A stretch of 36,976 bases of DNA, taken from positions 1 to 36,976 of the forward strand of contig PLUF01000028.1 in assembly GCA_003164815.1 (NCBI GenBank), in the 5' to 3' direction. A program made the translations under genes and the position numbers. Origin of the DNA: Candidatus Gagatemarchaeum stordalenia. GTDB lineage: Archaea > Thermoproteota > Nitrososphaeria > Nitrososphaerales > Gagatemarchaeaceae. Below, one piece after another: positions 7,064 to 15,449 of this stretch (positions are counted from its first letter, which is position 1; each line of letters starts with the position of its first letter). Under the pieces are notes generated by a model. It did no database searches, had not been told where the DNA came from, and worked only from the letters and a program-made list of their open reading frames with translations.

Positions 7064-8914
7064 GTGGAAAGCCCCTCTCCAGCCCTCCAAAAGCTCCGTT
7101 ATGGTCTGCGGAGGTACCTCTCGATAAAGTCTGCAGGCTCGGCTCAGTTCTCGCCCGACGACCGGTCGATCGCGTTCCTGTCAGATGTGACCGGCAGCCC
7201 TCAGCTCTGGTCCGTGTCTATGGACGAAGGAGCGTGGCCGCAGCAGCTCACGCTCGGAGAGAAGAGAGTCGGGTTCCTGAGCTACGCGAAGAAGAGTGAG
7301 ATGATAGCGTTCGGTCTCGACGAAGGCGGGGACGAGCGGTTCCAGATCCACCTGCTCGAGGACGGCGGCGAGAAGATCACCGAACTCACCAAGAACCCTG
7401 GCGTAGTCCACAACTGGGGAGGCTGGTCCCCGGATGAGAAGTCGGTCTGCTTCTCCTCCAACGCGAGGGATCGCTCCTTCTTCGACATATACACCCAGTC
7501 GCTCACTGCTGAATTCCCGGAGCTCGTCTACGCCCACGACGGAAACAACTACCCCGTGGCCTGGTCACCTGACTCCTCGTCAATCCTATTCTCTAGGATG
7601 CTCGGCCCCTTCAACCATGAGCTCTATCTCCTCAGTTTGAAGGACCGAGCGGTCCGTCTGCTGACCCCGCACGAGGGCGACGCCAGCTATACCTCGGCCG
7701 ACTTCGACGCTTCCGGCCGGTACGTGTTCTGCATCACCGACCAGGCAAGGGAGTTCCCAGGGCTCGCGCGGATCGACTCGGAGGACGGATCCCTGGGCTA
7801 TCTGTACAACGAGGACTGGGAGATCGAGGGATTGTCGCTCTCCCAGAAGGACGGGGCGCTCGCGTTCACGGTGAACGAGGACGGCTACTCCCGCCTCATG
7901 GTCTGGAAGCCGGGCGATCCGGCGCCTCACCGGGTAGCACTTCCAAAGTCGGTGGTCGGAGGGCTCTCATGGTCGAACCGGGGAGACAAGCTGGCCTTCA
8001 CCCTCTCCTCCTCCCAGATGAACCCGGACGTCTGGATTCTCGACGTCGCGGCCGACGCGTTCAGGCGTCTGACCAAGAGTTCGACGAGCGGAGTTTCCCG
8101 ATCGAGCTTCACTGAGGCGCAGTTGCTGCGTTACAAGTCGTTCGATGGTCTCTCGGTCCCGGCGTTCCTCTACAACCCGAACGAAGAGGGTCCGCGACCC
8201 CTCCTGCTCTATCTGCACGGGGGTCCCGAGAGCCAGTTCCGGCCCGGGTTCAGCCCACTCATCCAGTACTTCGTGAAGCTCGGCTTCGCCGTGATCGCCC
8301 CGAACTTCAGAGGGAGCACGGGGTACGGCAGGACGTTCACCCACCTCGATGACGTGCGGAAGAGGATGGACACGGTGAAGGATTCGATTGGCGCTGTCAC
8401 CGAGGCGGAGAGGTTGGTCGACGTCGACCCTGAGAGGGTGGTCGCGTGGGGCGGTTCCTACGGAGGTTTCATGGTCCTCGCTTGCCTGTACGCCTATCCT
8501 GACCTCTGGGCCGCAGGGGTCGACATCGTGGGGATCTCTAACTTCGTGACCTTCCTGAAGAACACGGGACCCTGGCGCCGTAAGCTCAGGATAGCCGAGT
8601 ACGGCGACCCCGAGAAGGACGGGGAGTTCCTCGAGTCGATCTCGCCCAACAACAACGCCCACCTGATCAGGGCGCCGCTCTTCATGATCCACGGCAGGAA
8701 CGACCCGCGGGTCCCGATAGGTGAGGCGGGCCAGATCATGCAGACCTTGCAGAAGCTCGGGAGGGAGTCCCACCTAATCGCCTTCGACGACGAGGGGCAC
8801 GGCCTCGTCAAGCTGAGCAACAGGATAGAGGGTTATTCGTCGGCTCTTGGGTTCGTTATGTACAACGTCAGCGCCGAGCGCCGAGATCCTTCTCCATCGC
8901 CTTCGCAAGGTTGA
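7064..8914 (+). CDS. S9-family serine peptidase (acylaminoacyl-peptidase/prolyl oligopeptidase type)
   Basis: A 616-residue cytosolic peptidase with an N-terminal seven-bladed propeller (about 1-350; repeated motifs such as FSPDDRSIAFLS, WSPDEKSVCF and WSPDSSSILF) and a C-terminal alpha/beta hydrolase. The catalytic triad is visible: S465 in GGSYGGF, D547 in HGRNDPRVP and H579 in DEGHG; the oxyanion region is YLHGGPE. It should remove acylated residues or cleave short peptides after the propeller filters size. The GTG at 7064 is preferred because the TATA-like ATCTTAAG (7031-7038) is 29 nt upstream; the in-frame TTG at 7046 would be only about 11 nt from that box. The last 47 nt overlap, tail to tail, with the SRPBCC gene on the other strand. 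Confidence 0.92.
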   Translation: MESPSPALQKLRYGLRRYLSIKSAGSAQFSPDDRSIAFLSDVTGSPQLWSVSMDEGAWPQQLTLGEKRVGFLSYAKKSEMIAFGLDEGGDERFQIHLLEDGGEKITELTKNPGVVHNWGGWSPDEKSVCFSSNARDRSFFDIYTQSLTAEFPELVYAHDGNNYPVAWSPDSSSILFSRMLGPFNHELYLLSLKDRAVRLLTPHEGDASYTSADFDASGRYVFCITDQAREFPGLARIDSEDGSLGYLYNEDWEIEGLSLSQKDGALAFTVNEDGYSRLMVWKPGDPAPHRVALPKSVVGGLSWSNRGDKLAFTLSSSQMNPDVWILDVAADAFRRLTKSSTSGVSRSSFTEAQLLRYKSFDGLSVPAFLYNPNEEGPRPLLLYLHGGPESQFRPGFSPLIQYFVKLGFAVIAPNFRGSTGYGRTFTHLDDVRKRMDTVKDSIGAVTEAERLVDVDPERVVAWGGSYGGFMVLACLYAYPDLWAAGVDIVGISNFVTFLKNTGPWRRKLRIAEYGDPEKDGEFLESISPNNNAHLIRAPLFMIHGRNDPRVPIGEAGQIMQTLQKLGRESHLIAFDDEGHGLVKLSNRIEGYSSALGFVMYNVSAERRDPSPSPSQG

Positions 8915-9341
8915 CCCAGAGCACCGAGTCCTCCCTAGCATACTGTCTCGACAGCGCGGCGATCTTCCCCGGGGAGGGTTTCTTGGCCGACCTCTCCACT
9001 TGTGCCCCGGTGAAGTCGAGGCGTGACCTGTTCTTGCCCTCGGCGACGAACTGATAGACGAACTGGGAGTGTTTCATCGGACCTGCGAGGCGCGTATTCG
9101 TCAGCATGAGCAGCTCAGGGAACATCCTGACCAGCCTCTTCTTTCTGGTCGTGCGTCCGTCTGAGAAGTACGTGTCGTACAGGACGAGGGTGTCGCTGTC
9201 TACCCTCTCTATCTCCCGCTTCCCTTGGAACCCCATCAGGCTCAGGTCGTCCTCGTCGTAGTCGGTCGCCCAGTCATAGGCCGCCTGGACGGAGAATTGG
9301 AAACTCTGGCTGAACTTGTAGTGCACTGTATAGTAGTGCAT
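8868..9341 (-). CDS. SRPBCC (START-like) family protein
   Basis: A 157-residue soluble protein whose pattern fits the SRPBCC/polyketide-cyclase fold: an N-terminal strand (MHYYTVHYKFSQSFQFSV), a helix with AAYDWATDYDEDD, alternating strands, and a long amphipathic C-terminal helix. The fold encloses a hydrophobic ligand cavity; the ligand cannot be told. The ATG at 9341 is supported by a TATA-like CTCATATTTC on this strand (9364-9373) about 27 nt upstream. The 3' end overlaps the S9 peptidase gene by 47 nt in convergent orientation. Confidence 0.7.
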   Translation of the reverse strand: MHYYTVHYKFSQSFQFSVQAAYDWATDYDEDDLSLMGFQGKREIERVDSDTLVLYDTYFSDGRTTRKKRLVRMFPELLMLTNTRLAGPMKHSQFVYQFVAEGKNRSRLDFTGAQVERSAKKPSPGKIAALSRQYAREDSVLWVNLAKAMEKDLGARR

Positions 9342-9442
9342 CGGACACAGTCGGGGCCGCCTGGAAATATGAGTCTTATGGTCGAGAGGTTCGGCTACTC
9401 AAGAGAACCGCGCTCTTCCGCGGGAATTTTCTCGGGTCGGCC

Positions 9443-10438
9443 CTAGCGGGCTTCCTCGACCCTCTTGAGGACCTGGAGACAGGTCAGGGTGATCCACTTG
9501 CTGGGTGCTCCCTCCTCCTCCAGCGCGAGCGGGGTCACTCCCTTCCGAAGCCTGTATCCTGCCCCCGTCCCGAGGTCCGGATGCAGCCTCTCCAAAACCC
9601 ATGTCCCGTCGGGGCGCCTCTTCTCCTTTAGGAGCGTGAGGGCAAAATCCAGCCTCTTGTCGTCAGCGTACCCCAGTTTCGTCATAACGTCCAGGCCCAC
9701 TAGAATGTCGTAGTAGTAGTGAACGGGGTAGTGAAACCGGTACCACGGGGCGTAGCGGCGTGCCCCCTGCCTGTGCAGTTCTTTCTGCAGGTAGAATTCG
9801 ACGCCTCGCTCGACCGACCGCTTGATGCGGCGGGTCCAGAGGGACTTCGGGAAGACGGCGAACGCGCTCAGCCCTTCCCAGCAGTCCAGGGTTCCCTTCC
9901 CGAACGCCTTCTCGTAGAAGGAGTGCCACCCGCCGTCTTCCATCTGGTTCTCGACCAGCCAGTCGAAGGCGGCCGTGACCTTCGGGTCCTGCATGTATCC
10001 GCACAGCGAGAGCGTCCTCGCGAGGTTGCCCGTGAGGCATAGCTCGCTCCTCTTCCAGTCGCTCGACGGTGTATCGAACCCTCCGTCGGGCCTGGAGTAT
10101 TCCGCGAGGAAGAACTCGCAGGGCCTGCGGACCCTCTCGTCTTTGGCGGTCATCCCGAGGTCCGCTAGGACGATCAGGTTCCAGATCGTCGCGGTGTACT
10201 TGGGTCGATAGAGGTTGTCCCTCGATTCCCAGAACCCCTGGGGCTTCTGCTTACGGAGGATTCCAGCGGCCCATCCCCTCTCGGATATCGCTGCCCGAGC
10301 CCGGCGAACTTCTTCGCTCTCTTCGCCCTTACCTAGTAGACTAACGAGCGCGCCGTAGCGCGAGGCTGGTTCCTCGGGTTCGAGGAGCCACTCCATGACC
10401 TCTGACTCACCTGCCCTCGGTGCATCCGGGGCTTTCAT
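9443..10438 (-). CDS. Terpenoid-cyclase/prenyltransferase-type alpha-toroid protein
   Basis: A 331-residue protein built from helical repeats with QW-like turns: KPQGFWES, RPDGGFDT, MEDGGWHSF and RRPDGTWVLE. These mark the alpha/alpha toroid seen in squalene-hopene cyclases and protein prenyltransferase beta subunits. It is about half the length of a squalene cyclase and I see no DxDD acid motif, so it is probably not a cyclase; proteins like this are usually annotated only as prenyltransferase/squalene oxidase repeat proteins of unknown function. The ATG at 10438 is chosen because GTTATAC (10466-10472 on this strand) is about 31 nt upstream; the open frame extends to 10573 but into the divergent promoter region. 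The stop is TAG. Confidence 0.75.
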   Translation of the reverse strand: MKAPDAPRAGESEVMEWLLEPEEPASRYGALVSLLGKGEESEEVRRARAAISERGWAAGILRKQKPQGFWESRDNLYRPKYTATIWNLIVLADLGMTAKDERVRRPCEFFLAEYSRPDGGFDTPSSDWKRSELCLTGNLARTLSLCGYMQDPKVTAAFDWLVENQMEDGGWHSFYEKAFGKGTLDCWEGLSAFAVFPKSLWTRRIKRSVERGVEFYLQKELHRQGARRYAPWYRFHYPVHYYYDILVGLDVMTKLGYADDKRLDFALTLLKEKRRPDGTWVLERLHPDLGTGAGYRLRKGVTPLALEEEGAPSKWITLTCLQVLKRVEEAR

Positions 10439-10585
10439 TACTGGGGAACGATCTTCGCCGTGCCCGTATAACAGTTCTGCACCTAGCTCCCTTCCTTGGA
10501 GGGGGGTCGCGTCTGACACGATTTTCCTGGATGGGTTCTTCTCACTGGCCGGAAGCTTAAGAATCGGGAACACCGTCGTCTCTCG
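10439..10585. promoter_or_regulatory. Divergent promoter region, toroid gene and small membrane gene
   Basis: This 147-nt interval carries two back-to-back TATA-like boxes: GTTATAC on the minus strand (10466-10472) for the toroid protein, and AGCTTAAGAA on the plus strand (10554-10563), 27 nt before the TTG at 10586. Confidence 0.5.
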
Positions 10586-10804
10586 TTGTCCAGTCCGAGA
10601 TTCTGGCTCGGCGCAATCGCGATGGGCTTCGTGCTGGCCGTCTCATGGGGGCTGTATTTTGTGGTCATCAACGCGGTAGGCTTTGACCCCGGCCTGACGG
10701 TGGGGTTCGTCGTCGTGACGGTCGCAACCGTCGCGCTATTTGCGGCCCTCGAACTGCTAATGAGGCGAAGACGCGCCAGCTCCGTCAACGAGATACGGCC
10801 CTGA
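10586..10804 (+). CDS. Small two-helix membrane protein
   Basis: A 72-residue protein with two hydrophobic helices (about 7-29 and 36-58) separated by a short loop, and an Arg-rich cytoplasmic C-terminus (LMRRRRASS), which predicts both termini inside. It starts with TTG at 10586; the TATA-like box 27 nt upstream supports this start and a leaderless message. No family recognised. Its real-gene status rests on the promoter spacing and the clean two-helix pattern. Confidence 0.6.
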   Translation: MSSPRFWLGAIAMGFVLAVSWGLYFVVINAVGFDPGLTVGFVVVTVATVALFAALELLMRRRRASSVNEIRP

Positions 10805-10894
10805 CCGGGCTCGACATTCCGTGAATCCGTCCCGAAGAAGACCTTGGAGCCATCACAAAGCCCCCATCCCAATCCCAGGGTCCAGAAAGGAGAA

Positions 10895-10979
10895 TGCGGG
10901 GGGTGGGATTCGAACCCACGAACCCCTAAGGGACGGGGTCCTAAGCCCCGCGCCGTTGGCCAGGCTGGGCGACCCCCGC
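10895..10979 (-). tRNA. tRNA-Leu (anticodon UAG)
   Basis: An 85-nt tRNA on the minus strand. The 7-bp acceptor stem is GCGGGGG/CCCCCGC, discriminator A at 10895, T-arm box GGGTTCGAATCCC, anticodon loop CTTAGGA closed by GGGG/CCCC giving anticodon UAG (reads CUA/CUN leucine codons). There is a long variable arm (GTCCCTTAGGGGTTC region), as expected for leucine. No intron and no encoded CCA. A TATA-like CCATTATAGC on this strand (11006-11015) lies about 31 nt upstream of the mature 5' end. Confidence 0.95.
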
Positions 10980-11005
10980 ACTGTCGCACCAACCGCCTAG
11001 GATTC

Positions 11006-11015
11006 GCTATAATGG
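11006..11015 (-). promoter_or_regulatory. TATA box of tRNA-Leu
   Basis: CCATTATAGC read on the minus strand, centred about 31 nt upstream of the mature tRNA 5' end, the expected spacing for a short 5' leader trimmed by RNase P. Confidence 0.5.
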
Positions 11016-11050
11016 CTTTCGCGGTCCGGTCCCAGGAGGCCGGGCGTGCT

Positions 11051-12142
11051 CTAATCTTCACGCCACTTGAAGAACCGCACTGCAAGGACAAAGATGACCG
11101 CCGACAGCACCGCGAGCACAGCTATGTCCGTGAGGGCCGCCGCATCGTTCCCGTAGATCATCACGTTGTTCAGGCCTTGGATCACGTAGAAGAGGGGAAG
11201 CACGTGGGCGATGTTCTGAAGATAGGCGGGCATCGTGCTGACCGGGAAGAAGGTCCCGGAGAGGAACATCATGGGGAAGGTTATGAGGTTGCCGACGACC
11301 GCGGCAGACTCGACGCTCGTGGAGACGGTACCAACGAGCATCCCGAGGGACACGAACATGAACGGCCCGAGCAGGAGGAACGGTATGACCCACGGGGTGA
11401 ATGTGATGTGAGCGCCGAAGGCGAAGATGCCGAACGCCGACATCAGGAGGAAGGAGATTATCGTCATTATCATGTAGAAGCCTATCTTCGCGAGGAGCCA
11501 GTCCGTCTTGGTCAGCGGCGTGAGCGAGAGCTGCTTGAAGATCTTGTCGCGCTTGTACTGCGCGCTGATGTTGACGAGGGCGAACATCGGGCTGACCAGA
11601 ATCGCGAACCCTATCATCCCTGGGATGAGGAAGTCGATGTACGTGTACGAGGAAGACGCTATCGTGGTCCTCTGGACACCGAGTACCGAAGTCCCGTTTG
11701 CCCTCTGAAGGTTGAAAGCGTTCAGGACCCCGCTCGTGATCCCAAAGACGCCCTGGCTGGTTGAGGACGACGGATTCCAGAATTCTGTCACGTTGACCGG
11801 GATTCCGGCCGCATAGTCCGCCGTGAAGCTCGGTGGGACCACTATCCCGTCCGATGACGACTGCGAAAGGAGGTACTGCGAGAAGTTCTGGGATGTAGGT
11901 ACGAGCGTGACCTGCAACGCTCCCGTCTCGTTGAGCACCTGAAGGAATTGAAGCCCGGCGGGCCCGTTGTCCTGATTCTGAGCGTACACGGTGGCGGGGG
12001 AGCCGCTCCCGGAGAAGATCGCCCCGAAGAGCAGGATAAGGATGACCGGGAACGCAAGGCCGAAGAACAGGCCTATCCTGCTGCGGGTGTAGCTCCGTCC
12101 GAAGTTCAGGAGGTCGGCTCTGATCCTCTTTGCGGCTCCCAT
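11051..12142 (-). CDS. ABC-2 type transporter permease
   Basis: A 363-residue membrane subunit of an ABC-2 exporter. One N-terminal helix (about 22-42) is followed by a roughly 130-residue extracytoplasmic domain and then five hydrophobic segments in the C-terminal half, starting with LIPGMIGFAILVSPMFALV and including the cytoplasmic coupling region KQLSLTPLTKTDWLLAK. This matches the YhhJ/DrrB-like group of drug, lipid or polysaccharide exporters; cargo unknown. Its ATG follows the TAG stop of the ATPase gene with no gap, and a GGTGA ribosome site lies 6 nt upstream, so the two are one operon with coupled translation. Stop codon TAG. Confidence 0.9.
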   Translation of the reverse strand: MGAAKRIRADLLNFGRSYTRSRIGLFFGLAFPVILILLFGAIFSGSGSPATVYAQNQDNGPAGLQFLQVLNETGALQVTLVPTSQNFSQYLLSQSSSDGIVVPPSFTADYAAGIPVNVTEFWNPSSSTSQGVFGITSGVLNAFNLQRANGTSVLGVQRTTIASSSYTYIDFLIPGMIGFAILVSPMFALVNISAQYKRDKIFKQLSLTPLTKTDWLLAKIGFYMIMTIISFLLMSAFGIFAFGAHITFTPWVIPFLLLGPFMFVSLGMLVGTVSTSVESAAVVGNLITFPMMFLSGTFFPVSTMPAYLQNIAHVLPLFYVIQGLNNVMIYGNDAAALTDIAVLAVLSAVIFVLAVRFFKWRED

Positions 12143-13072
12143 CTAGTTCACCGGGGCCTCCTGGCCTCCCTCGGTCATCCTTGAGCCGACGAGCTTCACG
12201 AAGACGTCTTCGAGGCTGTCGTTGCGCACCGTCACGTCGCTCCAGTTCATCCCCGACCGGGCTATCGCCTCCAGCACTGTCAGCGTGTCCTCCTTCTTCC
12301 TGAGGACGACGGTCACCGAGTTGTCAGAGTAGCTTACCTCGAAGCCGGTCTGCTTCTTCAGGTATGTCGCCAGTTCCGAGTCGCCGTGCACCCTGATTCT
12401 CTCTCCCGATCCGTACTCCAGGATTATCTCCTTGGGCGTTCCCGCCGTGATTATCACGCCCTTGTTCATTATGGCGACCCTGTCCGCCAGCTCCTCCGCC
12501 TCCTCGAGGTAGTGCGTCGTGAGCAGGACGCTAATGCCCTCATGCTGGAGGTTCCTGATTACCTCCCACACGGCCCTCCGTGCCTGGGGGTCGAGCCCTG
12601 TCGTGGGCTCATCCAGGAAGACGAGGTCGGGTTCGTTCACCAGAGAGAGTGCGAGCCCCATCTTCTGCTTCTGGCCCCCGGAGAGCTTCATGAAGCGGCT
12701 CGATGCCGATTCCTCGAGGATGACCTTTCGGAGGATCTCGTCTGCGTCGACCTTCACGTCGAAGAGGCTCGCGTAGTAGTTCACGGCCTCCCTCGGGGTG
12801 ATGTAGGGGAGAAAGGTGAACCCCTGGGGGATTACTCCTATGCGCTTGTGAAGGGCCTCCCCATCCTTCCAGGGATCGAGCCCCAGCACCTTGACGTCGC
12901 CACCGTCCCTTTCCCTGAGCCCCTCAAGTATCTCTATCGTGGTGGTCTTTCCGGCCCCGTTTGGCCCGAGCAGCGAGAAGACCTCTCCCTCCTTCACGTC
13001 GAAGGAGATCGAGTTGACCGCCTGCAGGCTGCCATAGGCCTTCTTCAGGGAGGAGACTTCGATGGCGGCCAA
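12143..13072 (-). CDS. ABC exporter ATP-binding protein
   Basis: A 309-residue ATPase that powers the downstream ABC-2 permease. Walker A GPNGAGKTT (36-44), Q-loop region IGVIPQGFTFLP, signature LSGGQKQKMG, Walker B LVFLDEPTTGLD and the H-loop in TTHYLEEAEELAD are all intact. The C-terminal 80 residues match the extension common in CcmA/DrrA-type exporter ATPases. It starts with TTG at 13072; a strong minus-strand TATA (TTTATAAAC, within 13098-13109) is about 31 nt upstream, so the message is leaderless. A perfect palindrome (13113-13130) lies just behind this promoter and may control it together with the divergent cystathionine beta-synthase gene. Confidence 0.93.
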   Translation of the reverse strand: MAAIEVSSLKKAYGSLQAVNSISFDVKEGEVFSLLGPNGAGKTTTIEILEGLRERDGGDVKVLGLDPWKDGEALHKRIGVIPQGFTFLPYITPREAVNYYASLFDVKVDADEILRKVILEESASSRFMKLSGGQKQKMGLALSLVNEPDLVFLDEPTTGLDPQARRAVWEVIRNLQHEGISVLLTTHYLEEAEELADRVAIMNKGVIITAGTPKEIILEYGSGERIRVHGDSELATYLKKQTGFEVSYSDNSVTVVLRKKEDTLTVLEAIARSGMNWSDVTVRNDSLEDVFVKLVGSRMTEGGQEAPVN

Positions 13073-13097
13073 GTGGGACTCAAGGCGACCGGTAGGC

Positions 13098-13109
13098 GTT
13101 TATAAATCG
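13098..13109 (-). promoter_or_regulatory. TATA box of ABC exporter operon
   Basis: CGATTTATAAAC on the minus strand, about 31 nt before the TTG start at 13072. Confidence 0.6.
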
Positions 13110-13112
13110 TGT

Positions 13113-13130
13113 CAGCGAATTGATTCGCTG
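13113..13130. promoter_or_regulatory. Perfect palindrome between divergent promoters, probable operator
   Basis: CAGCGAAT-TG-ATTCGCTG: 8-nt arms with no mismatch around a 2-nt centre. It lies between the TATA box of the ABC exporter operon (13098-13109) and that of cystathionine beta-synthase (13145-13153), where a dimeric winged-helix or ribbon-helix regulator could act on both. The regulator is not identified. Confidence 0.5.
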
Positions 13131-13144
13131 TTCTGGAGCCGAAC

Positions 13145-13153
13145 CGTTAATAG
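13145..13153 (+). promoter_or_regulatory. TATA-like box of cystathionine beta-synthase gene
   Basis: CGTTAATAG centred about 31 nt before the ATG at 13180. Confidence 0.45.
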
Positions 13154-13179
13154 ACAACCGGCGCGGCTGAGGTTCCAGG

Positions 13180-14157
13180 ATGGACGGATCCAGACCCGCG
13201 CAAGACATACTGGGGGTGATTGGGCACACTCCTCTCGTACGCCTCGGGAGGATTGGCAGGGAGGTGGAGCCCAGCCTGCTCGCCAAGCTCGAGTTCATGA
13301 ACCCCGGGGGATCGGTGAAGGACCGGATCGCAGTGTTTCTGGTTAGGGACGCCGAAGCTAAGGGGCTGCTAAGGGAAGGGGGTACGATAATCGAGCCGAC
13401 GTCCGGGAACACCGGGTTCGGGCTCGCGATGCTAGCGGCAGTGCGAGGGTACAAGACGATTTTCACCATGCCGGACAAGGTGAGCGAGGAGAAGCGGGCC
13501 ATCCTCCGGGCGCTCGGTGCTGAGGTTATAGTGACGCCCACCAGCGCACCGCACGACTCGCCAGAGAACTACGTCAATGTGGCCCGGCGCCTCAGCCGCG
13601 AGATAAGCGGTTCCTACATGCCGGACCAATACTCCAATCTGGGCAACCCTGAGGCGCACTACGCGACGACGGGCCCCGAGATATGGGAGCAGACCGGCGG
13701 GAGTATCGACGCCTTCGTCGCCTGTGTAGGGACCGGAGGCACGATTTCCGGAGCGGGCCGGTTCCTGAAGGAGAGGAGTAAGGAGGTGCGCGTAGTCGGA
13801 ATCGAGCCTGAGGGCTCTATCTACCACAACCTGAAGTATGGCACGGAGTTCCCACTCCACCAGTACGCCGTCGAGGGGATCGGGGAGGACTTCCTCCCTG
13901 CAACCTACGACCCGACCGTGGTCGACGAGATGATCCAGATCTCCGACCGCGAGATGTCTGCAATGACGCGCAGGCTCGCCAGGGAGGAGGGGATATTCGC
14001 AGGAGGGTCGTCAGGCGCCGCGGTCGCCGGCGCGCTGAAGTTCGCAGCGGAGAACAGAGGACTGAAGTCGATCGTCGTCATCCTTCCGGACGGCGGGAGG
14101 GGATACGTCAGCAAGCTCTTCAACGACGAGTGGCTGAAGTCCCAGGGCCTCGATTGA
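13180..14157 (+). CDS. Cystathionine beta-synthase / O-acetylserine sulfhydrylase family
   Basis: A 325-residue fold-type II PLP enzyme. The Schiff-base lysine is K47 in NPGGSVKDR; the substrate loop TSGNTG and the phosphate-binding GTGGT are intact. The APHDSPENYVNVARRL and DQYSNLGNPEAHY segments resemble cystathionine beta-synthases more than plain cysteine synthases, and a cystathionine gamma-lyase-type gene follows, so reverse transsulfuration (homocysteine plus serine to cystathionine, then cysteine) is the likely pathway. It has no C-terminal CBS regulatory domains. Cysteine synthase activity cannot be excluded. The ATG at 13180 is supported by its TATA box. Expressed divergently from the ABC exporter across a palindromic operator candidate. 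Confidence 0.88.
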   Translation: MDGSRPAQDILGVIGHTPLVRLGRIGREVEPSLLAKLEFMNPGGSVKDRIAVFLVRDAEAKGLLREGGTIIEPTSGNTGFGLAMLAAVRGYKTIFTMPDKVSEEKRAILRALGAEVIVTPTSAPHDSPENYVNVARRLSREISGSYMPDQYSNLGNPEAHYATTGPEIWEQTGGSIDAFVACVGTGGTISGAGRFLKERSKEVRVVGIEPEGSIYHNLKYGTEFPLHQYAVEGIGEDFLPATYDPTVVDEMIQISDREMSAMTRRLAREEGIFAGGSSGAAVAGALKFAAENRGLKSIVVILPDGGRGYVSKLFNDEWLKSQGLD

Positions 14158-14165
14158 CCGCTCAC

Positions 14166-14173
14166 CCTTAAAG
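14166..14173 (+). promoter_or_regulatory. TATA-like box of cystathionine gamma-lyase gene
   Basis: CCTTAAAG centred about 27 nt before the ATG at 14197. The gene therefore has its own promoter although it sits only 39 nt after the synthase. Confidence 0.45.
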
Positions 14174-14196
14174 CCCTCCTCCCTGCCGCGATTCGT

Positions 14197-15348
14197 ATGC
14201 GCTTCGCGACCAAGGCAGTCCATTCGGGAAACGAGCCGGACCGGGAGACCGGTGCCGTGGCCCCGCCGATCTTCACCGCTTCCACCTTCGCACAGGACGG
14301 CGTCGGCAAGCCGAGGGGGTATGAGTACTCCCGCAGCGGCAACCCGACCAGGGAGAGGCTCGAGAGGGCCGTGGCCGAGCTCGAGCACGGTAAGCACGGG
14401 CTCGCCTTCTCGTCAGGGCTCGGCGCGACCGCGACCGTCGGCTCCCTGCTCAAGAAGGGGGACCACGTCCTCATCTGTAACGACGTCTACGGGGGCACCT
14501 TCAGGATCTTCAACAGCGTCTTCGCCAACTACGGGATCAGCTTCAGCAAGGTAGACGCACGCGACCCTGACTCGCTCGCCAGGGCGGTTCGTCCCAGCAC
14601 GCGGATGGTCTGGATGGAATCCCCGACCAACCCGCTCATGGTCGTCCTCGACATCCGGGCGGTCGCGAAGATCGCGCGGGAGAAGGGGCTGATACTGACG
14701 GTCGACAACACCTTCGCGTCCCCGTACCTGCAGAACCCACTCAAGCTCGGTGCGACCATCGTCCTGCACAGTACGACCAAGTACATCTCCGGGCACAGCG
14801 ACATGGTCGGCGGCGCGCTGGCCGTCTCCGACGAGGACCTCTACGGGAGGCTGAAGTTCCTCCAGAACGCCATAGGTGCGGTCCCCAGCCCCTTCGACTG
14901 CTATCTTGCCCTGAGGGGAATGAGGACGCTTCATCTCCGGATGGAACAGCATTCGAGGAACGCCCAGGCGATAGCCGAATTGCTCGAGGGCAGTGGGCGT
15001 GCGACGAGCGTCTTCTACCCGTTCCTGGAGTCGTCCCCCACCTACCGCCTCGCCAAGAGGCAGATGTCTCTCGGTGGAGGAATGCTGTCCTTCAGGATCA
15101 AGGGAGGCTACAGGGCTGCGAGCCGGTTCCTCGAGTCGCTCCGAGTCTTCGTCCTGGCGGAGAGCCTGGGGGGGGTCGAGTCACTCGCCGAGCTTCCCGC
15201 GAGGATGACCCACTTCTCGATCCCGAAAGTGGAAAGGGGACGGCTGGGAATCACAGACGACCTCATCCGACTCTCGGTCGGGATCGAGGACCCTCTGGAC
15301 CTGGCCGACGACGTCAGGCGTGCCCTCGACCGCGCCGCATCAGCCTGA
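14197..15348 (+). CDS. Cystathionine gamma-lyase / gamma-synthase family PLP enzyme
   Basis: A 383-residue fold-type I enzyme of the Cys/Met metabolism family. The PLP lysine is K195 in STTKYISGHSD; YSRSGNPTR near the N-terminus, SSGLGA and VDNTFASPY are family signatures, and ESLGGVESL lies in the C-terminal domain. It should cleave cystathionine to cysteine, 2-oxobutyrate and ammonia, completing transsulfuration with the preceding gene; gamma-synthase or methionine gamma-lyase activity is possible since the family is hard to separate by sequence. The start is the ATG at 14197, with its own TATA-like element. Downstream is about 100 nt of intergenic sequence, then a convergent small gene. 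Confidence 0.92.
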   Translation: MRFATKAVHSGNEPDRETGAVAPPIFTASTFAQDGVGKPRGYEYSRSGNPTRERLERAVAELEHGKHGLAFSSGLGATATVGSLLKKGDHVLICNDVYGGTFRIFNSVFANYGISFSKVDARDPDSLARAVRPSTRMVWMESPTNPLMVVLDIRAVAKIAREKGLILTVDNTFASPYLQNPLKLGATIVLHSTTKYISGHSDMVGGALAVSDEDLYGRLKFLQNAIGAVPSPFDCYLALRGMRTLHLRMEQHSRNAQAIAELLEGSGRATSVFYPFLESSPTYRLAKRQMSLGGGMLSFRIKGGYRAASRFLESLRVFVLAESLGGVESLAELPARMTHFSIPKVERGRLGITDDLIRLSVGIEDPLDLADDVRRALDRAASA

Positions 15349-15449
15349 GCATCTCAATCTAGCGTTGGGCCAGGGTGATCGGGCAAATATGGGACGTCGA
15401 CGGTGCCCCGTCGATCGCGCCAGCGTTCAATGCGGTCGGATAGCGTTCC

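Noticed and set aside
10844-11764. 306-aa plus-strand frame across the tRNA and the ABC permease
   Set aside because: It crosses the tRNA-Leu gene and lies antisense to a recognised permease; composition is shadow-like.
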